64,000 nucleotides of DNA from Streptomyces adustus (lineage in GTDB: Bacteria; Actinomycetota; Actinomycetes; Streptomycetales; Streptomycetaceae), in assembly GCF_009377175.1 (NCBI RefSeq), contig NZ_VJZD01000007.1, forward strand, positions 29,786 through 93,785, in the 5' to 3' direction. Below, one piece after another: positions 7,880 through 17,575 of the stretch. The translations under genes were made by a program, and so were the position numbers. Below the pieces are notes generated by a model, which did no database searches, had not been told where the DNA came from, and saw only the letters and a list, made by a program, of their open reading frames with translations. Within the stretch, counting starts at the first letter, position 1, and each line of letters begins with the position of its first letter.

Positions 7880-10800
7880 TCAGCGCAGGCCGAAGGCCCG
7901 GGTGATCGTCTGCGAGACGGTGTTGCCCGCGCTGTCCCGGGCGCCGACCCGGAGGGTGACGAAGTCGGCGGACCGTGGCGCGCGCAGGTTCGTCCGCCAT
8001 CCGTCGTCGCACCGGCTCAGGTCGGTCCGCTGCCAGGTCGCACCGTCGTCGTACGACACCTCGACGGTCGGCCTCCCGATGGTGGCAGTGGTGCCCGGCA
8101 GGTGCGAGGCGGTCACCGTCAGGCCGGCGTGCCGGTCGGCACGGCCGGACTTGTCGGTGTCCACGCCGTAGTCGAGCTGGATGAGCGGCAGGGACACCAC
8201 CGCATCGCTGCCGGTGACCGCGGAGGTGAAGTCCCACTCGGTCAGCGTGTGCGTCGAGTACGGGCCGGCCCAGGTGCCGCGGTCGTTGTCGAGGACCAGC
8301 CGGTAGGGCAGGCGCTCGGCGCCGAGGCCGGGAACCTGCAGGTACTCGGCGTTGCCCCAGTCGAGCTGCTGGTCGCCCTGGTAGAGCGACATCCAGTCCT
8401 TGACGTCGAAGTTCGCGTTGGCCTCGCCGACATGGCCGGACCCCGAGTCACCCCAGCCGGGCGCAGTGATGTACATCGTGTCGAGGTAGCGGACCGGCTG
8501 GTAGTTGATCGGGCCCATACGCGGCCGCTGGATCGGGCCGAACCAGCTGACCTTGCCGGTCTTGCGCGCCGGGTAGTTCAGCGGGGCGATCGAGTGCTGC
8601 CCGGTCTCGCCCTGGATGAAGGCGTCGTCAAGCCACGTGGTGCCGGCGGAGACCCAGTCGGTGCGCTCGCCCTGGGCGGGAGCGGTGAGCTGGTTGCCGA
8701 CAGCCCAGCCGCGCCAGACGTCCGGACGGAACTCCATGGCCTTGCCCTGCCGGTAGTTCCGGAAGGAGACGTTCACCCGGCCGAGGTCCTTGGACTCCTC
8801 ACGCCAGGTCGGGTCCGCCGGAACGGCGCCCGTCCAGTGGTGCACGACGTCGTAGACATAGTCGGTCGTGGGGTGCGAGGTGACCTTCAGCGAGACCGCG
8901 CCGTTGCGGAGTCGGCCGAGCAGGTCGGCGCCCTGGTCGGCGTTGAGCGTCGCCACCGTCACCGGGGCCGGGCTCGCCGGGCTCCAGGGGTTCTCGTCCC
9001 AGGGTTGCAGGCGGCCGACGCCGTCGTTGACGACCAGCAGCAGCCGGGCGCCGGCGGCCGCGGCGGCCTCCGCCTGGGCCTTGACCCCTCCCGTTCCGGC
9101 GCCGCGCACCACGACCGCCTTGCCGCGCACGTTCTGCCGCGCGAGCTCCTCGGTCGTGCCGTAACCGGCGAAGACCGCCGTCATGTTGCGGGTACCGGCG
9201 GGCAGCGGCGTGGCCGCGCGCTTGACCAGCGGGTCGTTGAAGGTCGTCGACTTCGTGCTCACGGTCAGCGCGGGCTGCTCGAGGCGGAAGCGGGCGCCGG
9301 CCTCGAACTCGCCGTCGGTGACCTTCTTGCCGGTCGGGAGCGCCCAGACGCTGTCGTACGACGGGTCCGGCAGCATCGACGTCTCCACCAGACTGTCGGT
9401 GAAGGACCGGTGGGCGTCCAGGCGCGGTGCGACGGCGGTGGCCTGCTGCGGCACGCGCGCCAGGATCCGGCGCGCCTTGCGGCCGTCCAGGGTGACGGTA
9501 CGGTCCTGGTCCAGCTTCACGTCGTTGAAGGCGAGCAGCACCATGCCGCGCGAGTGCGGGCCTTCGGCGCCCTGCACGTCACCGGTGAGCCAGCCGCTGT
9601 AGCTGCCGACGGGCAGTCGTACCGTGCCGGTGCCGGACGCGTCGAGGTCCATCACCGTGAAGAGGTGCTCGGCGCTCAGGACGACCCGGCCCTCCATCGG
9701 CCTGCCCGAACGGTCCTTGGCGACCACGGTCAGGTTCTGCCGCTGGCCTTCGCGGGCCGCACCGATCAGAGTCCGGGCGCGGACCGCTCCGCTGCCGTCG
9801 GTACCAGTGATCATGGCGCTGACCGACTGGTCGCCGCCCAGCTTGTCCAGATCCGCCGTCAGGGTGACCGTGGCGGTGCCGTGGGCGGGCACGGTGACAT
9901 CGTCGGCGGAGAGGCTGAACAACCCCGCCGGGACGGTGCCGTCGACCGCCAGCTTGAGGTCGGCCGATGCGTCGCCGACGTTGGTGTACGTCACCGTCCG
10001 GACGTCGGTCTGGCCCGGCTTCGGCGGCCACGTGTGGAAGCCGGAGTAGGCGCTCGTCGTGGCGAAGACCGTGGCGTGCACCGCCGCCGGCGCGTCGAGC
10101 CGGCCGGCGCCCGCCTGGTACGGGGTGTACGCCGGGGTCGCCCTGGCACTGCTGACCAGTGCCTCCTTGAGCTGGGTGCCCGTCCAGTCGGGGTGCGCAG
10201 AAGCGAGGAGCGCGGCGGCACCGGCGACGTGCGGCGTCGCCATCGACGTACCGCTCATCGTGGTGTAGTAGCCGGAGCCGCGCTTGTAGTGCGAACGCGC
10301 CGCGACGATGTCGACGCCGGGAGCGGTGATCTCCGGCTTCAGCCCGGCGTCGCCGTCACGCGGGCCCTGGCTGGAGAAGTCGGCGAGCGTGTCGGTGGAG
10401 TCGACGGCGCCGACGGTCAGCGCGGAGTCCGCGGCACCGGGGCTGCTGATGGAGTGCGGGCCGCCGTTGCCCGCCGCGATCACGAACAACGCGCCCGTGT
10501 CCCGGCTGAGTTCGTCGACAGCCTGGCTCATCGGGTCGGTCTTGTCACCGCTGCCGCCCAGACTCATGCTGATGATCCTGGCCTTCTGGTCGCGGGCGGC
10601 CCACTCCATGCCCGCGATGATCCAGGATTCCTGGCCGCTGCCCTCGGAGTTGAGCACCTTGCCGACGGCCAGCCGGGCGCCGGAGGCGACACCCCGCTCC
10701 TTGCCGTCGGAGGCACTGCCCGTGCCGACGATGGTCGAGGCGACGTGTGTGCCGTGGCCGTTGTAGTCGGCGATGTCGTCCTCGCCGGGTACGAAGCTGG

Positions 10801-11593
10801 CGCTGTCGGACACCTGCCCGACCAGGTCCGGGTGTTCGGTGTCCGCGCCGCTGTCGAGCATCGCGACCTTCACGCCCTGGCCGGTGTCACCCTCCGCCCA
10901 CACCTTGTCCGCGCCGATCTGCGCGGTGGAGTCGGCCAGGTCGGCCTTGACCTTGCCGTCGAGCCACACCTTGGCGACGCCGCCCGCGAAGGACGGCTTC
11001 GCGGACCAGGCCGCCGCGCCGGAACCTCCGGTGAGCGAGGACCAGAACTCCGATGCCTGCTCGTGGTTCTGCGCGAGGGCCGCGCCCTGGATGCTGTCCA
11101 GGCGGCGGACGTCGGTCGAGCCGGCCATCTTCGTCCGGGTGCGGGCCTCGGCGGCAGCTCCGGTGTAGCGCACGATCAGCGGCAGCCGGGAGCTGTGGGC
11201 GTCGTCGTAGCCCTCGGCGATCAGCCGCGTCACGTTGAAGAGCTGCTTGTCGAGCTTGCCGGCGCTCACGTACGGCAGGGCGGCGTCGGGGTAGACGTAG
11301 GTGGCGCCGTCCACGACAGCGCGATGGAAGCCGGTGGTGGCTCCGCTCGCGGCCTGGAAGGAGCGCACGACGGTGCCGTCGGCGGCGGTCCCGATGGTGA
11401 CCTTGTCACCCGTGATCAGGGTGACGGTGTGCGTGCCGGCATCGCCGGGGGTTCGGTGTCCGGCGTCGTTGTGCGACACCTCACCGGTGGAGTGCACGGA
11501 CACAGCGGCGGTCGCTGGTATGACGCCGAGTGTGAGCACGGCCGCCACGGCGAGGGCGATCGGCCCGGGCCGGGGGATGGGAACCTTGGGCAA
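7880..11593 (-). CDS. Secreted S8 family serine peptidase (subtilisin-like), large
   Basis: 1237 aa exported subtilase. A TTG start at 11593 with AGGAG six bases upstream gives a clean signal peptide (residues about 1-31: charged start, hydrophobic IALAVAAVLTLGVIPA, then ATAAV cleavage region). Longer frames have no ribosome site. An N-terminal prodomain-like region follows (about 50-200). The catalytic triad is D247 (MLDSGADTEHPDL), H280 (NGHGTHVAST) and S450 (SGTSMATPHVAG), with oxyanion N376 (AAGNGG). The long C-terminal part contains a likely PA-type insert (VVVRGAGTGG, LLLVVNDG) and beta-rich domains. It acts outside the cell on proteins. A similar peptidase lies divergently at 12244; a shared origin by duplication is likely. 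Confidence 0.93.
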   Translation of the reverse strand: MPKVPIPRPGPIALAVAAVLTLGVIPATAAVSVHSTGEVSHNDAGHRTPGDAGTHTVTLITGDKVTIGTAADGTVVRSFQAASGATTGFHRAVVDGATYVYPDAALPYVSAGKLDKQLFNVTRLIAEGYDDAHSSRLPLIVRYTGAAAEARTRTKMAGSTDVRRLDSIQGAALAQNHEQASEFWSSLTGGSGAAAWSAKPSFAGGVAKVWLDGKVKADLADSTAQIGADKVWAEGDTGQGVKVAMLDSGADTEHPDLVGQVSDSASFVPGEDDIADYNGHGTHVASTIVGTGSASDGKERGVASGARLAVGKVLNSEGSGQESWIIAGMEWAARDQKARIISMSLGGSGDKTDPMSQAVDELSRDTGALFVIAAGNGGPHSISSPGAADSALTVGAVDSTDTLADFSSQGPRDGDAGLKPEITAPGVDIVAARSHYKRGSGYYTTMSGTSMATPHVAGAAALLASAHPDWTGTQLKEALVSSARATPAYTPYQAGAGRLDAPAAVHATVFATTSAYSGFHTWPPKPGQTDVRTVTYTNVGDASADLKLAVDGTVPAGLFSLSADDVTVPAHGTATVTLTADLDKLGGDQSVSAMITGTDGSGAVRARTLIGAAREGQRQNLTVVAKDRSGRPMEGRVVLSAEHLFTVMDLDASGTGTVRLPVGSYSGWLTGDVQGAEGPHSRGMVLLAFNDVKLDQDRTVTLDGRKARRILARVPQQATAVAPRLDAHRSFTDSLVETSMLPDPSYDSVWALPTGKKVTDGEFEAGARFRLEQPALTVSTKSTTFNDPLVKRAATPLPAGTRNMTAVFAGYGTTEELARQNVRGKAVVVRGAGTGGVKAQAEAAAAAGARLLLVVNDGVGRLQPWDENPWSPASPAPVTVATLNADQGADLLGRLRNGAVSLKVTSHPTTDYVYDVVHHWTGAVPADPTWREESKDLGRVNVSFRNYRQGKAMEFRPDVWRGWAVGNQLTAPAQGERTDWVSAGTTWLDDAFIQGETGQHSIAPLNYPARKTGKVSWFGPIQRPRMGPINYQPVRYLDTMYITAPGWGDSGSGHVGEANANFDVKDWMSLYQGDQQLDWGNAEYLQVPGLGAERLPYRLVLDNDRGTWAGPYSTHTLTEWDFTSAVTGSDAVVSLPLIQLDYGVDTDKSGRADRHAGLTVTASHLPGTTATIGRPTVEVSYDDGATWQRTDLSRCDDGWRTNLRAPRSADFVTLRVGARDSAGNTVSQTITRAFGLR

Positions 11594-11685
11594 GGAAGAC
11601 TCCTGATTCGCGGCGAAGAGCGAAAGATCACTGGATCCTCCGGGCCTCCACCGCCGTCGTTCAAGGGGTCGCACATGTCGCTGTA

Positions 11686-11697
11686 GTGCCATGGCAC
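11686..11697. promoter_or_regulatory. Perfect 12-bp palindrome upstream of the minus-strand S8 peptidase
   Basis: GTGCCATGGCAC is self-complementary and lies about 95 bases upstream of the TTG start at 11593. Position and symmetry suggest a regulator site, but the same sequence is not seen near other genes in the window. Confidence 0.35.
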
Positions 11698-12132
11698 AGT
11701 TACGCCAAGCGCAGACGGAGTCGTCGGTCACCGCGCGTCTGGGGGCGGCGGACCGCCCCATTCGGCGTGTCGAGGGACGGAGCAACGGGCCCGTGGGGCA
11801 CCCCGGTCGGCGACTCCGCGCATGTCCCCGCCGGGGCGGACGTCAGGTGCGGCGGGCCCGCGCTCTCACGTCATCGATGCGCCTGGGACCGGATGCGCCC
11901 TCGCCTCGCTCATCGCGGCCCCCTGGCCGGAGCATGCGGACGAGGAACTGCCCATCCCGCACCTCACGTTGATGCGGCTGAAGCTTGAGCGTCTGCCGGG
12001 CGACCGGGACCCGGAACCCGTCCGGCCCTGGACCTCGCAAGACCGGCGCGAGCGCCGAACCCATCCGCCCAGGCCCCGAACGACACCATCCGGGGAGTGG
12101 CTCGTTCGGTTCGTCCATGGGCCGCCGACTTG

Positions 12133-12179
12133 GTCACCTTGCCCCCATTGTGCGTTATGGGGCTTGGCGTAAAGGTGAC
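12133..12179. promoter_or_regulatory. Inverted repeat upstream of the plus-strand S8 peptidase
   Basis: GTCACCTT (12133-12140) and its complement AAGGTGAC (12172-12179) are separated by 31 bases, a spacing close to three helical turns. It ends 64 bases before the start codon. This could be a pair of half-sites for a dimeric regulator, such as the TrmB/LuxR-like protein at 15774; that assignment is inference. Confidence 0.4.
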
Positions 12180-12243
12180 TTGACGCCTGGTGGACAGGGC
12201 AAATTGCTGACCTCGGCACTTGACGGCACCACGCTGTCCTCCC

Positions 12244-15200
12244 ATGAGAGACATGAACAACAGGTGGAGCCGCGGGATCCGCGCTCCCCGGCCCCGGCAT
12301 ACGGCGGCAGCCGCCGCCCTCGTGGCGCTCGTGGCCGGTCTGACCGCCGTCCCCGGCGCCGCTCAGGAGCTCGGCCCGCACACAGGGCGAACGGAAGCCA
12401 CCGCGCAGACCGCGGCGGCCCGGTCGCCGATCACCTCCCGGCATCAGCTCACCCTGATCACCGGCGACCGCGTCACGCTGGAGACGGACGCCTCGGGCAG
12501 GCAGAGCGTGTCGGTCGAGCCCGCCGCGGGCCGCGAACGCATCGCGTTCATCAAGCGCCAGACCGGTCGCGACTGGACGGTCATACCCGCCGACACGCTC
12601 CCACTGCTCGCAACGGGCCGCCTCGACAAGGCGCTGTTCAACGTCTCCGCCCTGGTCCGGGGCAAGTACGCGCAGCGGTCGAGCCTGCCGCTGATCGTCG
12701 AGTACGCCGGGGACGCGGGCACCGCCCGGCGACAGCTGACCGCCGCCGGAGCCGACACCGTCCGCCCCATTGGCGGGACCCCCTTCGCGACCCTCGGCGA
12801 ACACCGTGCGGACGCCGCCGGGTTCTGGAAGGGCATCGCCCCCGGCCGGGCGGACGCCAGGTCCTTCGGGGCGGGTGTGCGCCGGATCTGGCTGGACGGC
12901 CACTCCAGGATCCAGCTCGACAGCACGGTGCCGCGCATCGGCGCCCCGCACGCCTGGGAGAAGGGCTACACCGGCACCGGCGTCAAGGTCGCCGTGCTCG
13001 ACACCGGTTACGACCCCGGCCACCCGGACCTCAAGGGCCTCGTCACCGAGTCCGCGAACTTCACCACCGAGCCGAACACCGACGACCTGAACGGTCACGG
13101 CACCCATGTGACCTCCACGGTGGCCGGCTCGGGCGCGGCCTCCGACGGCACGTACAAGGGTGTGGCACCCGGTGTGCAGATCCTGTCCGGCAAGGTGTGC
13201 ACCGCGGACGGCAACTGCGACAACTCGAACATCGTCGAGGGACTGGCCTGGGCCGCCCAGCACGGCGCCAAGGTGATCAACCTCAGTCTGGGCGACACGG
13301 ACACACCGGAGACCGACGCCCTGGAGGCCATGGTCGACACCGTGACCCGTGACTACGGCACGCTGGTCGTGGCCGCGGCCGGCAACAGCGGTCCCGGCAA
13401 GGTCTCCTCGCCCGCCTCCGACGACCGGGCGCTGGCCGTCGGCGCGGCCGAGGAGGACGACGACGTCGCCGTCTTCAGCTCGGTCGGCCCGCGGGTGGGC
13501 GACTCCGGCCTCAAGCCGGACATCATCGCCCCCGGCGTCAATGTCGTCGCCGCGCGGGCGGGCGGCACCACCGCCGACGACGGCTATGTCGCCATGAGCG
13601 GCACGTCCATGGCCACACCCCATGTGACCGGAGCCGCCGCCATCCTGTTCCAGCAGCACCCCGACTGGACCGCGGAGCAGGTCAAGCGCCAGCTGATGCA
13701 GTCGGCGACCGGCGCCAAGGAGCACGGCGCCTACCTCCAGGGCGCCGGACGCGTCGACGTCGCCCGGGCGGTCGACCAGGACGTCACCGCCGACACCACC
13801 GCACTGGACTTCGGGCTGATCCGCTGGACGGACGGCACGCGTCCCCCGGTGACCAAGACCATCACCTACCGCAACCCGGGCGCCGAGCCGGTCACCCTGC
13901 AGCTGAAGGACAACCCGAGCAGCGGGAAGAAGGACGTGCCCGCTCCCGCCGGCCTGTTCCGGCTCAGCGCCGATGCGGTCACCGTGCCCGCGCACGGAAC
14001 GGCGGCCGTCACCCTCACTGCGACCCCGGAGGCGACCACCACGTACGCCGCCTACAGCGGTGTGGTCAGCGCGAGCACCGTGGACGGGCGGGTGTCGGTG
14101 CGCGTCCCGTTCGGCATGGACGTCGAGCAGCCGTCGTACGACCTGCGCATCGACATGAAGAGCCGCACGGGCGCGGCCCCCGACAACGCCTACCTGCTGG
14201 TCGAGTCGGCCGACGGCAAGGCGTACGAGGTCGAGGCGCTCGGCAGGAACAGCACGGTGGTGCGACTGCCGAAGGACACCTACTCGGTGAGCGGCTTCTT
14301 CTTCGACGCCTCCTTCACCGAAGGCGTCATCGTCGGCGTGCCGAAGGTCGTGATGAGCGCCGACCGGCAGGTGACTGTCGACGCCCGCAAGGCGAAGCCG
14401 GTCACGGTGTCGGCGCCGAGCCGCTCCGCGCGCATCATGTCGGCCGAGATCGGCACGATCAGCATGGCCGACGAGCTGCTCTCGGTCACCATGTACAACG
14501 CGATCGGCACCGACCACATCGACGGCGTGTACGCGGTGCCGACGGCCTCGTACAAGGACTCGAAGTTCACGTACCTCGTCACCAGTGTCTGGGGCGACCC
14601 GGCCGGCCCGGACGGGAACCCCGCCTCGGTCTACTACCTCACGCGACCGGTGCACGGCGCCATCCCGGCGGACCCCGCCTACAACCCCCGCAGGTCGGAA
14701 CTGGCCAGGGTGAACACCACGTTCGCCGCCACCACGCCGGGCACCACGGCCATGCGCCTCGTGTGGACGTACGTCGGCAACGTGCGCTTCAGCGGAAGGG
14801 CGATGGAGGGTATTCCGGTCCCGGCCCGGCGCGTCGACTACTTCTCGGCGGCCGACGGCCTGCGCTGGCAGACGGCCTTCGACCAGAACAACATCTTCGA
14901 CCCGAACTCGCACGGACAGAGCTACCTGGGCGACCTGCACGGCTACCGGGCCGGCTCCCAGGTCGAGGAGCGCTGGAACGGCGGGATCCAGGCCGTGGGC
15001 CTCTCGTCCCAGATGGCCGCCTTCCGCGAGGGCGACACGATGTACCGGCCCTTCCAGTCGGCGGCGAACGGCAACCTCGACCTGGTGGCCGACACCACGT
15101 CCGGCCTGCCCGAGGTGAAGCTGTGGCGCAACGGCGAACTGGTCTCCCAGGACTGGAGCATGAGCGACGTCCCGGCCGACGCCACCCCCGCCGACTACCG

Positions 15201-15630
15201 ACTGACGGCCCGGACCGACCGTGACACCGCGCCCAGCTCCGTCTCCACGAGCGTGCGAGCCGAATGGCGGTTCCGGTCGCAGACCACGGCGACCCGGCAG
15301 TTCCTGCCGCTGTACGCGGTCCGTATGTCGCCGAAGCTGGACGAGTGGAACCGGGCCGAGGCCGGCCGCACGCTCGACATCCCGGTCCTGATCCAGCGGA
15401 CGCCGGGCGCTCCGGCGTCGCCCATCCGCGTCTTCACCACCGAGGTCTCCTTCGACGAGGGGAAGACCTGGCAGTCGGTGCGGGTCAAGGGCTCCGGCAT
15501 GGAGCGCACCGTGACCGTGGAGCATCCGCGCCGCACCGCGGGCGGCTCGGTCAGCCTGCGCGTCCACGTCGAGGACGCGGCGGGCAACTCCTTCAAGGAG
15601 ACCGTCATCAAGGGCTACCTGCTCAGTTAG
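12244..15630 (+). CDS. Secreted S8 family serine peptidase (subtilisin-like), large
   Basis: 1128 aa exported subtilase, paralogous in layout to the one at 7880. The N-terminus (arginines, then AAAAALVALVAGLTA and a VPGAAQ cleavage region near residue 40) is a signal peptide. A propeptide-like region spans about 60-210. The triad is D253 (VLDTGYDPGHPDL), H285 (NGHGTHVTST) and S455 (SGTSMATPHVTG), with oxyanion N381. The rest, to the C-terminus, is a series of beta-sandwich-like domains. The start is either ATG 12244 or ATG 12253; neither has a good Shine-Dalgarno sequence, and the choice only adds three residues. A hairpin terminator follows at 15713. A TrmB/LuxR-like regulator gene lies convergent just beyond and may control it. 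Confidence 0.92.
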   Translation: MRDMNNRWSRGIRAPRPRHTAAAAALVALVAGLTAVPGAAQELGPHTGRTEATAQTAAARSPITSRHQLTLITGDRVTLETDASGRQSVSVEPAAGRERIAFIKRQTGRDWTVIPADTLPLLATGRLDKALFNVSALVRGKYAQRSSLPLIVEYAGDAGTARRQLTAAGADTVRPIGGTPFATLGEHRADAAGFWKGIAPGRADARSFGAGVRRIWLDGHSRIQLDSTVPRIGAPHAWEKGYTGTGVKVAVLDTGYDPGHPDLKGLVTESANFTTEPNTDDLNGHGTHVTSTVAGSGAASDGTYKGVAPGVQILSGKVCTADGNCDNSNIVEGLAWAAQHGAKVINLSLGDTDTPETDALEAMVDTVTRDYGTLVVAAAGNSGPGKVSSPASDDRALAVGAAEEDDDVAVFSSVGPRVGDSGLKPDIIAPGVNVVAARAGGTTADDGYVAMSGTSMATPHVTGAAAILFQQHPDWTAEQVKRQLMQSATGAKEHGAYLQGAGRVDVARAVDQDVTADTTALDFGLIRWTDGTRPPVTKTITYRNPGAEPVTLQLKDNPSSGKKDVPAPAGLFRLSADAVTVPAHGTAAVTLTATPEATTTYAAYSGVVSASTVDGRVSVRVPFGMDVEQPSYDLRIDMKSRTGAAPDNAYLLVESADGKAYEVEALGRNSTVVRLPKDTYSVSGFFFDASFTEGVIVGVPKVVMSADRQVTVDARKAKPVTVSAPSRSARIMSAEIGTISMADELLSVTMYNAIGTDHIDGVYAVPTASYKDSKFTYLVTSVWGDPAGPDGNPASVYYLTRPVHGAIPADPAYNPRRSELARVNTTFAATTPGTTAMRLVWTYVGNVRFSGRAMEGIPVPARRVDYFSAADGLRWQTAFDQNNIFDPNSHGQSYLGDLHGYRAGSQVEERWNGGIQAVGLSSQMAAFREGDTMYRPFQSAANGNLDLVADTTSGLPEVKLWRNGELVSQDWSMSDVPADATPADYRLTARTDRDTAPSSVSTSVRAEWRFRSQTTATRQFLPLYAVRMSPKLDEWNRAEAGRTLDIPVLIQRTPGAPASPIRVFTTEVSFDEGKTWQSVRVKGSGMERTVTVEHPRRTAGGSVSLRVHVEDAAGNSFKETVIKGYLLS

Positions 15631-15712
15631 CCGCCTTCGCGGAGTAGCCACGTCCTTGAGCCACCGCCTCCGCAAGGAGCACGGCTCGGCCGCAGTGGCC
15701 GGACGAACAGGG

Positions 15713-15746
15713 ACAGGGCCCGCCGGACACGTCCGGTGGGCCCTGT
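15713..15746. terminator. Strong bidirectional terminator hairpin
   Basis: ACAGGGCCCGCCGGAC pairs with the later CCGGTGGGCCCTGT (one G-U-type position) around a four-base loop. It lies between the convergent S8 peptidase and regulator genes, 83 bases beyond the peptidase stop. Confidence 0.75.
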
Positions 15747-15773
15747 TCGTGTGCGTCGCGGGGTCCGCCGTGC

Positions 15774-16772
15774 TCAGAGCCAGTCGCGGCGGGCCGCGTG
15801 CCAGCCCAGCTGCATACGGGTCGCGACGCCCGCCAGGCTCATCAGTCCCTGGATGCGACGCTGGACGGTGCGCTTGCTGATCCGTAGCTGTCCGGCTATC
15901 GCGTCGTCCGTCATGCCGGCGACCATCAGGGAGAGCAGGTGCCGGTCCTCCCCGACCGGCGAGGCTGCATCCGCGGGGCCGGCGCCGCCGATCTGGCCCT
16001 CCTCGGTCACCCGGAGCGGGGCACCGACCTCCCAGTGGTGTTCGAACAGGGCGATGAGCGCGTCCAGCAGGCTGCTCTCCCGCACCACCGCGGCCCGCAG
16101 TTCCCGGGGGTTGCTGGACGTGGCCGAGGTGGCCAGCGGCAGGATGGCCACCGAGCGGTCGGCGATCGCCATCCGCAGCGGCAGCAGAGGCACCGCCCGG
16201 GACACCTCGCCGGCGCACACACCCTTGACGACGTAGTCCACGGAGTCGGGGTCGTCGAAGTACGCCTGCTCGTACAGGGCCCTGTAGAGCACGCCCCGGT
16301 CCAGGGCGTCGAATTCTTCCTGATTGCTCTCCGGGGACATGGCCACGTACTGGGCCTTCACGAACCACATCATCTCGCGGTCGGCACCGTGCTGGAGCTG
16401 GCGCAGATGCTGGCGCAGTGCCGCCGCGCCGGTGATGATCTCGACGGTCTCGCCCGTGCTCCGGGCCCATGCGCTGCGGCGGTGTGTCTCCGCAAGTTCG
16501 TAGACCGCGGCCCGGGTCTGTTCCAGGGCGTCGAAGTGGCGTTGGAGCCGGGGCATGAGGGCCACCTGCGGAGGCACGGCCGTGAACCATTCGGGATTGT
16601 CCTCGACCGCCGACGCCAGCCCCTTGTGCTCCAGCGCGCGCAGCAGAAGCAGCGCGGTCACGACGTCGAGGTCCGAGCGGCCGGAGATCTCCTCGGCGGA
16701 CGCCGTCCCGGCGGCGACCAGCAGGCGGTACACCTCGCTCTCGTCGGCCGTCAGGCCCACCGTCTCCAGCAT
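15774..16772 (-). CDS. TrmB-like/LuxR-type two-headed transcriptional regulator
   Basis: 332 aa. The N-terminal region (about 1-65, LTADESEVYRLLVAAGTASA then EEISGRSDLDVVTALLLLRA) resembles a TrmB-type winged helix. The middle holds a ligand or effector domain. The C-terminus (about 275-332, LLSLMVAGMTDDAIAGQL then RISKRTVQRRIQGLMSLAG) is a LuxR/GerE helix-turn-helix with no receiver domain. Many streptomycete regulators of secreted enzymes and secondary metabolism have this plan. The ATG at 16772 has AAGGTAG upstream; an in-frame extension to 17015 exists but has no supporting ribosome site. It converges on the S8 peptidase at 12244, its most plausible target by proximity. Confidence 0.87.
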   Translation of the reverse strand: MLETVGLTADESEVYRLLVAAGTASAEEISGRSDLDVVTALLLLRALEHKGLASAVEDNPEWFTAVPPQVALMPRLQRHFDALEQTRAAVYELAETHRRSAWARSTGETVEIITGAAALRQHLRQLQHGADREMMWFVKAQYVAMSPESNQEEFDALDRGVLYRALYEQAYFDDPDSVDYVVKGVCAGEVSRAVPLLPLRMAIADRSVAILPLATSATSSNPRELRAAVVRESSLLDALIALFEHHWEVGAPLRVTEEGQIGGAGPADAASPVGEDRHLLSLMVAGMTDDAIAGQLRISKRTVQRRIQGLMSLAGVATRMQLGWHAARRDWL

Positions 16773-17353
16773 GCAGCTACCTTTCTCACCGTCGGGACCG
16801 TCTTCGCCGGGGTTCCCGTGCGGATGGCGGTTCCCGGAGGGACAACGCCGTCCGCCCGGCGCATGATTCCACCAGCCTCGGCGACCGGACACCACGACGG
16901 TTGTCGTCGGTGATCCGGTCATCCGGCGCAGGTACCACTGGCCGCGGGTCTCGCCCTTGATCGACCGGCGCTCGAAGACCTGCACGCCCTCGGGGAAGGG
17001 CCCGCACATGATCACCGAGTGGGACCAGATGGTTGCTGACCTTCCGGTCGGGGATCGCGGGTCACCTTGTGGCGGCGGATGCGGCTGATCGTCGTCCGGG
17101 AAAGACCGACCCGGACCCCGCCGGCGAGGAGCTCACCGCGTCGATCGAGAAGAGCCGGATGCGACGTGACGGGATGGCCTGGGAGAAGAAGGACGAGGTA
17201 CGCGTCGCCGTACCGGTCGCCGATCCCCTGCGGGAGGGGCGGCTGTAGGACCCGGAGCGCAGGTCGTCTGCGTTTCCGGGACCGTTTCCGCAAAGTTTCC
17301 CGTGCGTGATGCGCGTCACGTACGGATCTTCGGCCAGGCAGTACGCTGAGCAC
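16773..17353. other. 580-base stretch without a firm gene
   Basis: It lies between the regulator start and the leader peptide at 17354. On the minus strand, 17015 to about 16850 encodes a non-random-looking stretch (CGPFPEGVQVFERRSIKG, then ETRGQWYLRRMTG) in frame with the regulator, possibly the remnant of another gene; I do not recognise it. A plus-strand frame at 17033-17248 is also unsupported. The last 60 bases should hold the leader-peptide promoter. Confidence 0.5.
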
Positions 17354-17428
17354 ATGCTTGCGCTCGTTCGACGCCGCCACGTGGACTACGTCCGCGTCAC
17401 CAGCATGGGCTGTCGACGCTTCCTCTGA
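17354..17428 (+). CDS. 24-residue cysteine-containing leader peptide
   Basis: An ATG-started frame of 24 codons reads MLALVRRRHVDYVRVTSMGC followed by RRFL and TGA. The RRHVDxxRVxSxxC pattern matches the small peptides annotated in many Streptomyces genomes as putative leader peptides, often upstream of sulfur-related genes and ending in or near a cysteine. The usual idea is that ribosome stalling at the cysteine codon under cysteine shortage alters expression of the gene behind it. It lies 147 bases before the oxygenase at 17576. A second peptide of identical length and pattern occurs at 19722-19796. The pattern is seen directly; the regulatory role is inferred. Confidence 0.8.
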   Translation: MLALVRRRHVDYVRVTSMGCRRFL

Positions 17429-17575
17429 GCCGTCCGGCCTCTCTGCGCGGTCTCGCGCTTCTGCGTTTTCTGCGGTTCACAGCCGCCTGCGCTTTCTCCT
17501 CTCCGTCCACCCGGCACCCCTGCGCCAGCTCACCCATGGCGGGCGCGCGGGACCCCGTACACCCGCGGATGCACC

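Larger units (their letters stand above)
11594..12243. other. Long divergent promoter region between two S8 peptidases
   Basis: This spacer of 650 bases separates the starts of the two secreted peptidases. It holds a perfect 12-bp palindrome (11686-11697) and an 8-bp inverted repeat (12133-12179), described separately. Several short open frames on both strands show no family and no ribosome site. I see no RNA gene. Confidence 0.6.

Noticed and set aside
7661..11686. An open plus-strand frame of more than 1300 codons antisense to the S8 peptidase
   Set aside because: Composition is random for the strand, there is no recognisable domain or ribosome site, and the minus strand encodes a complete subtilase with its catalytic triad. 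Such mirror frames are a by-product of very high GC at third positions.
11866..16590. An open minus-strand frame of about 1570 codons across the second S8 peptidase
   Set aside because: Same reason: no motifs, rich in arginine, glycine and histidine, and the plus strand carries the real gene.
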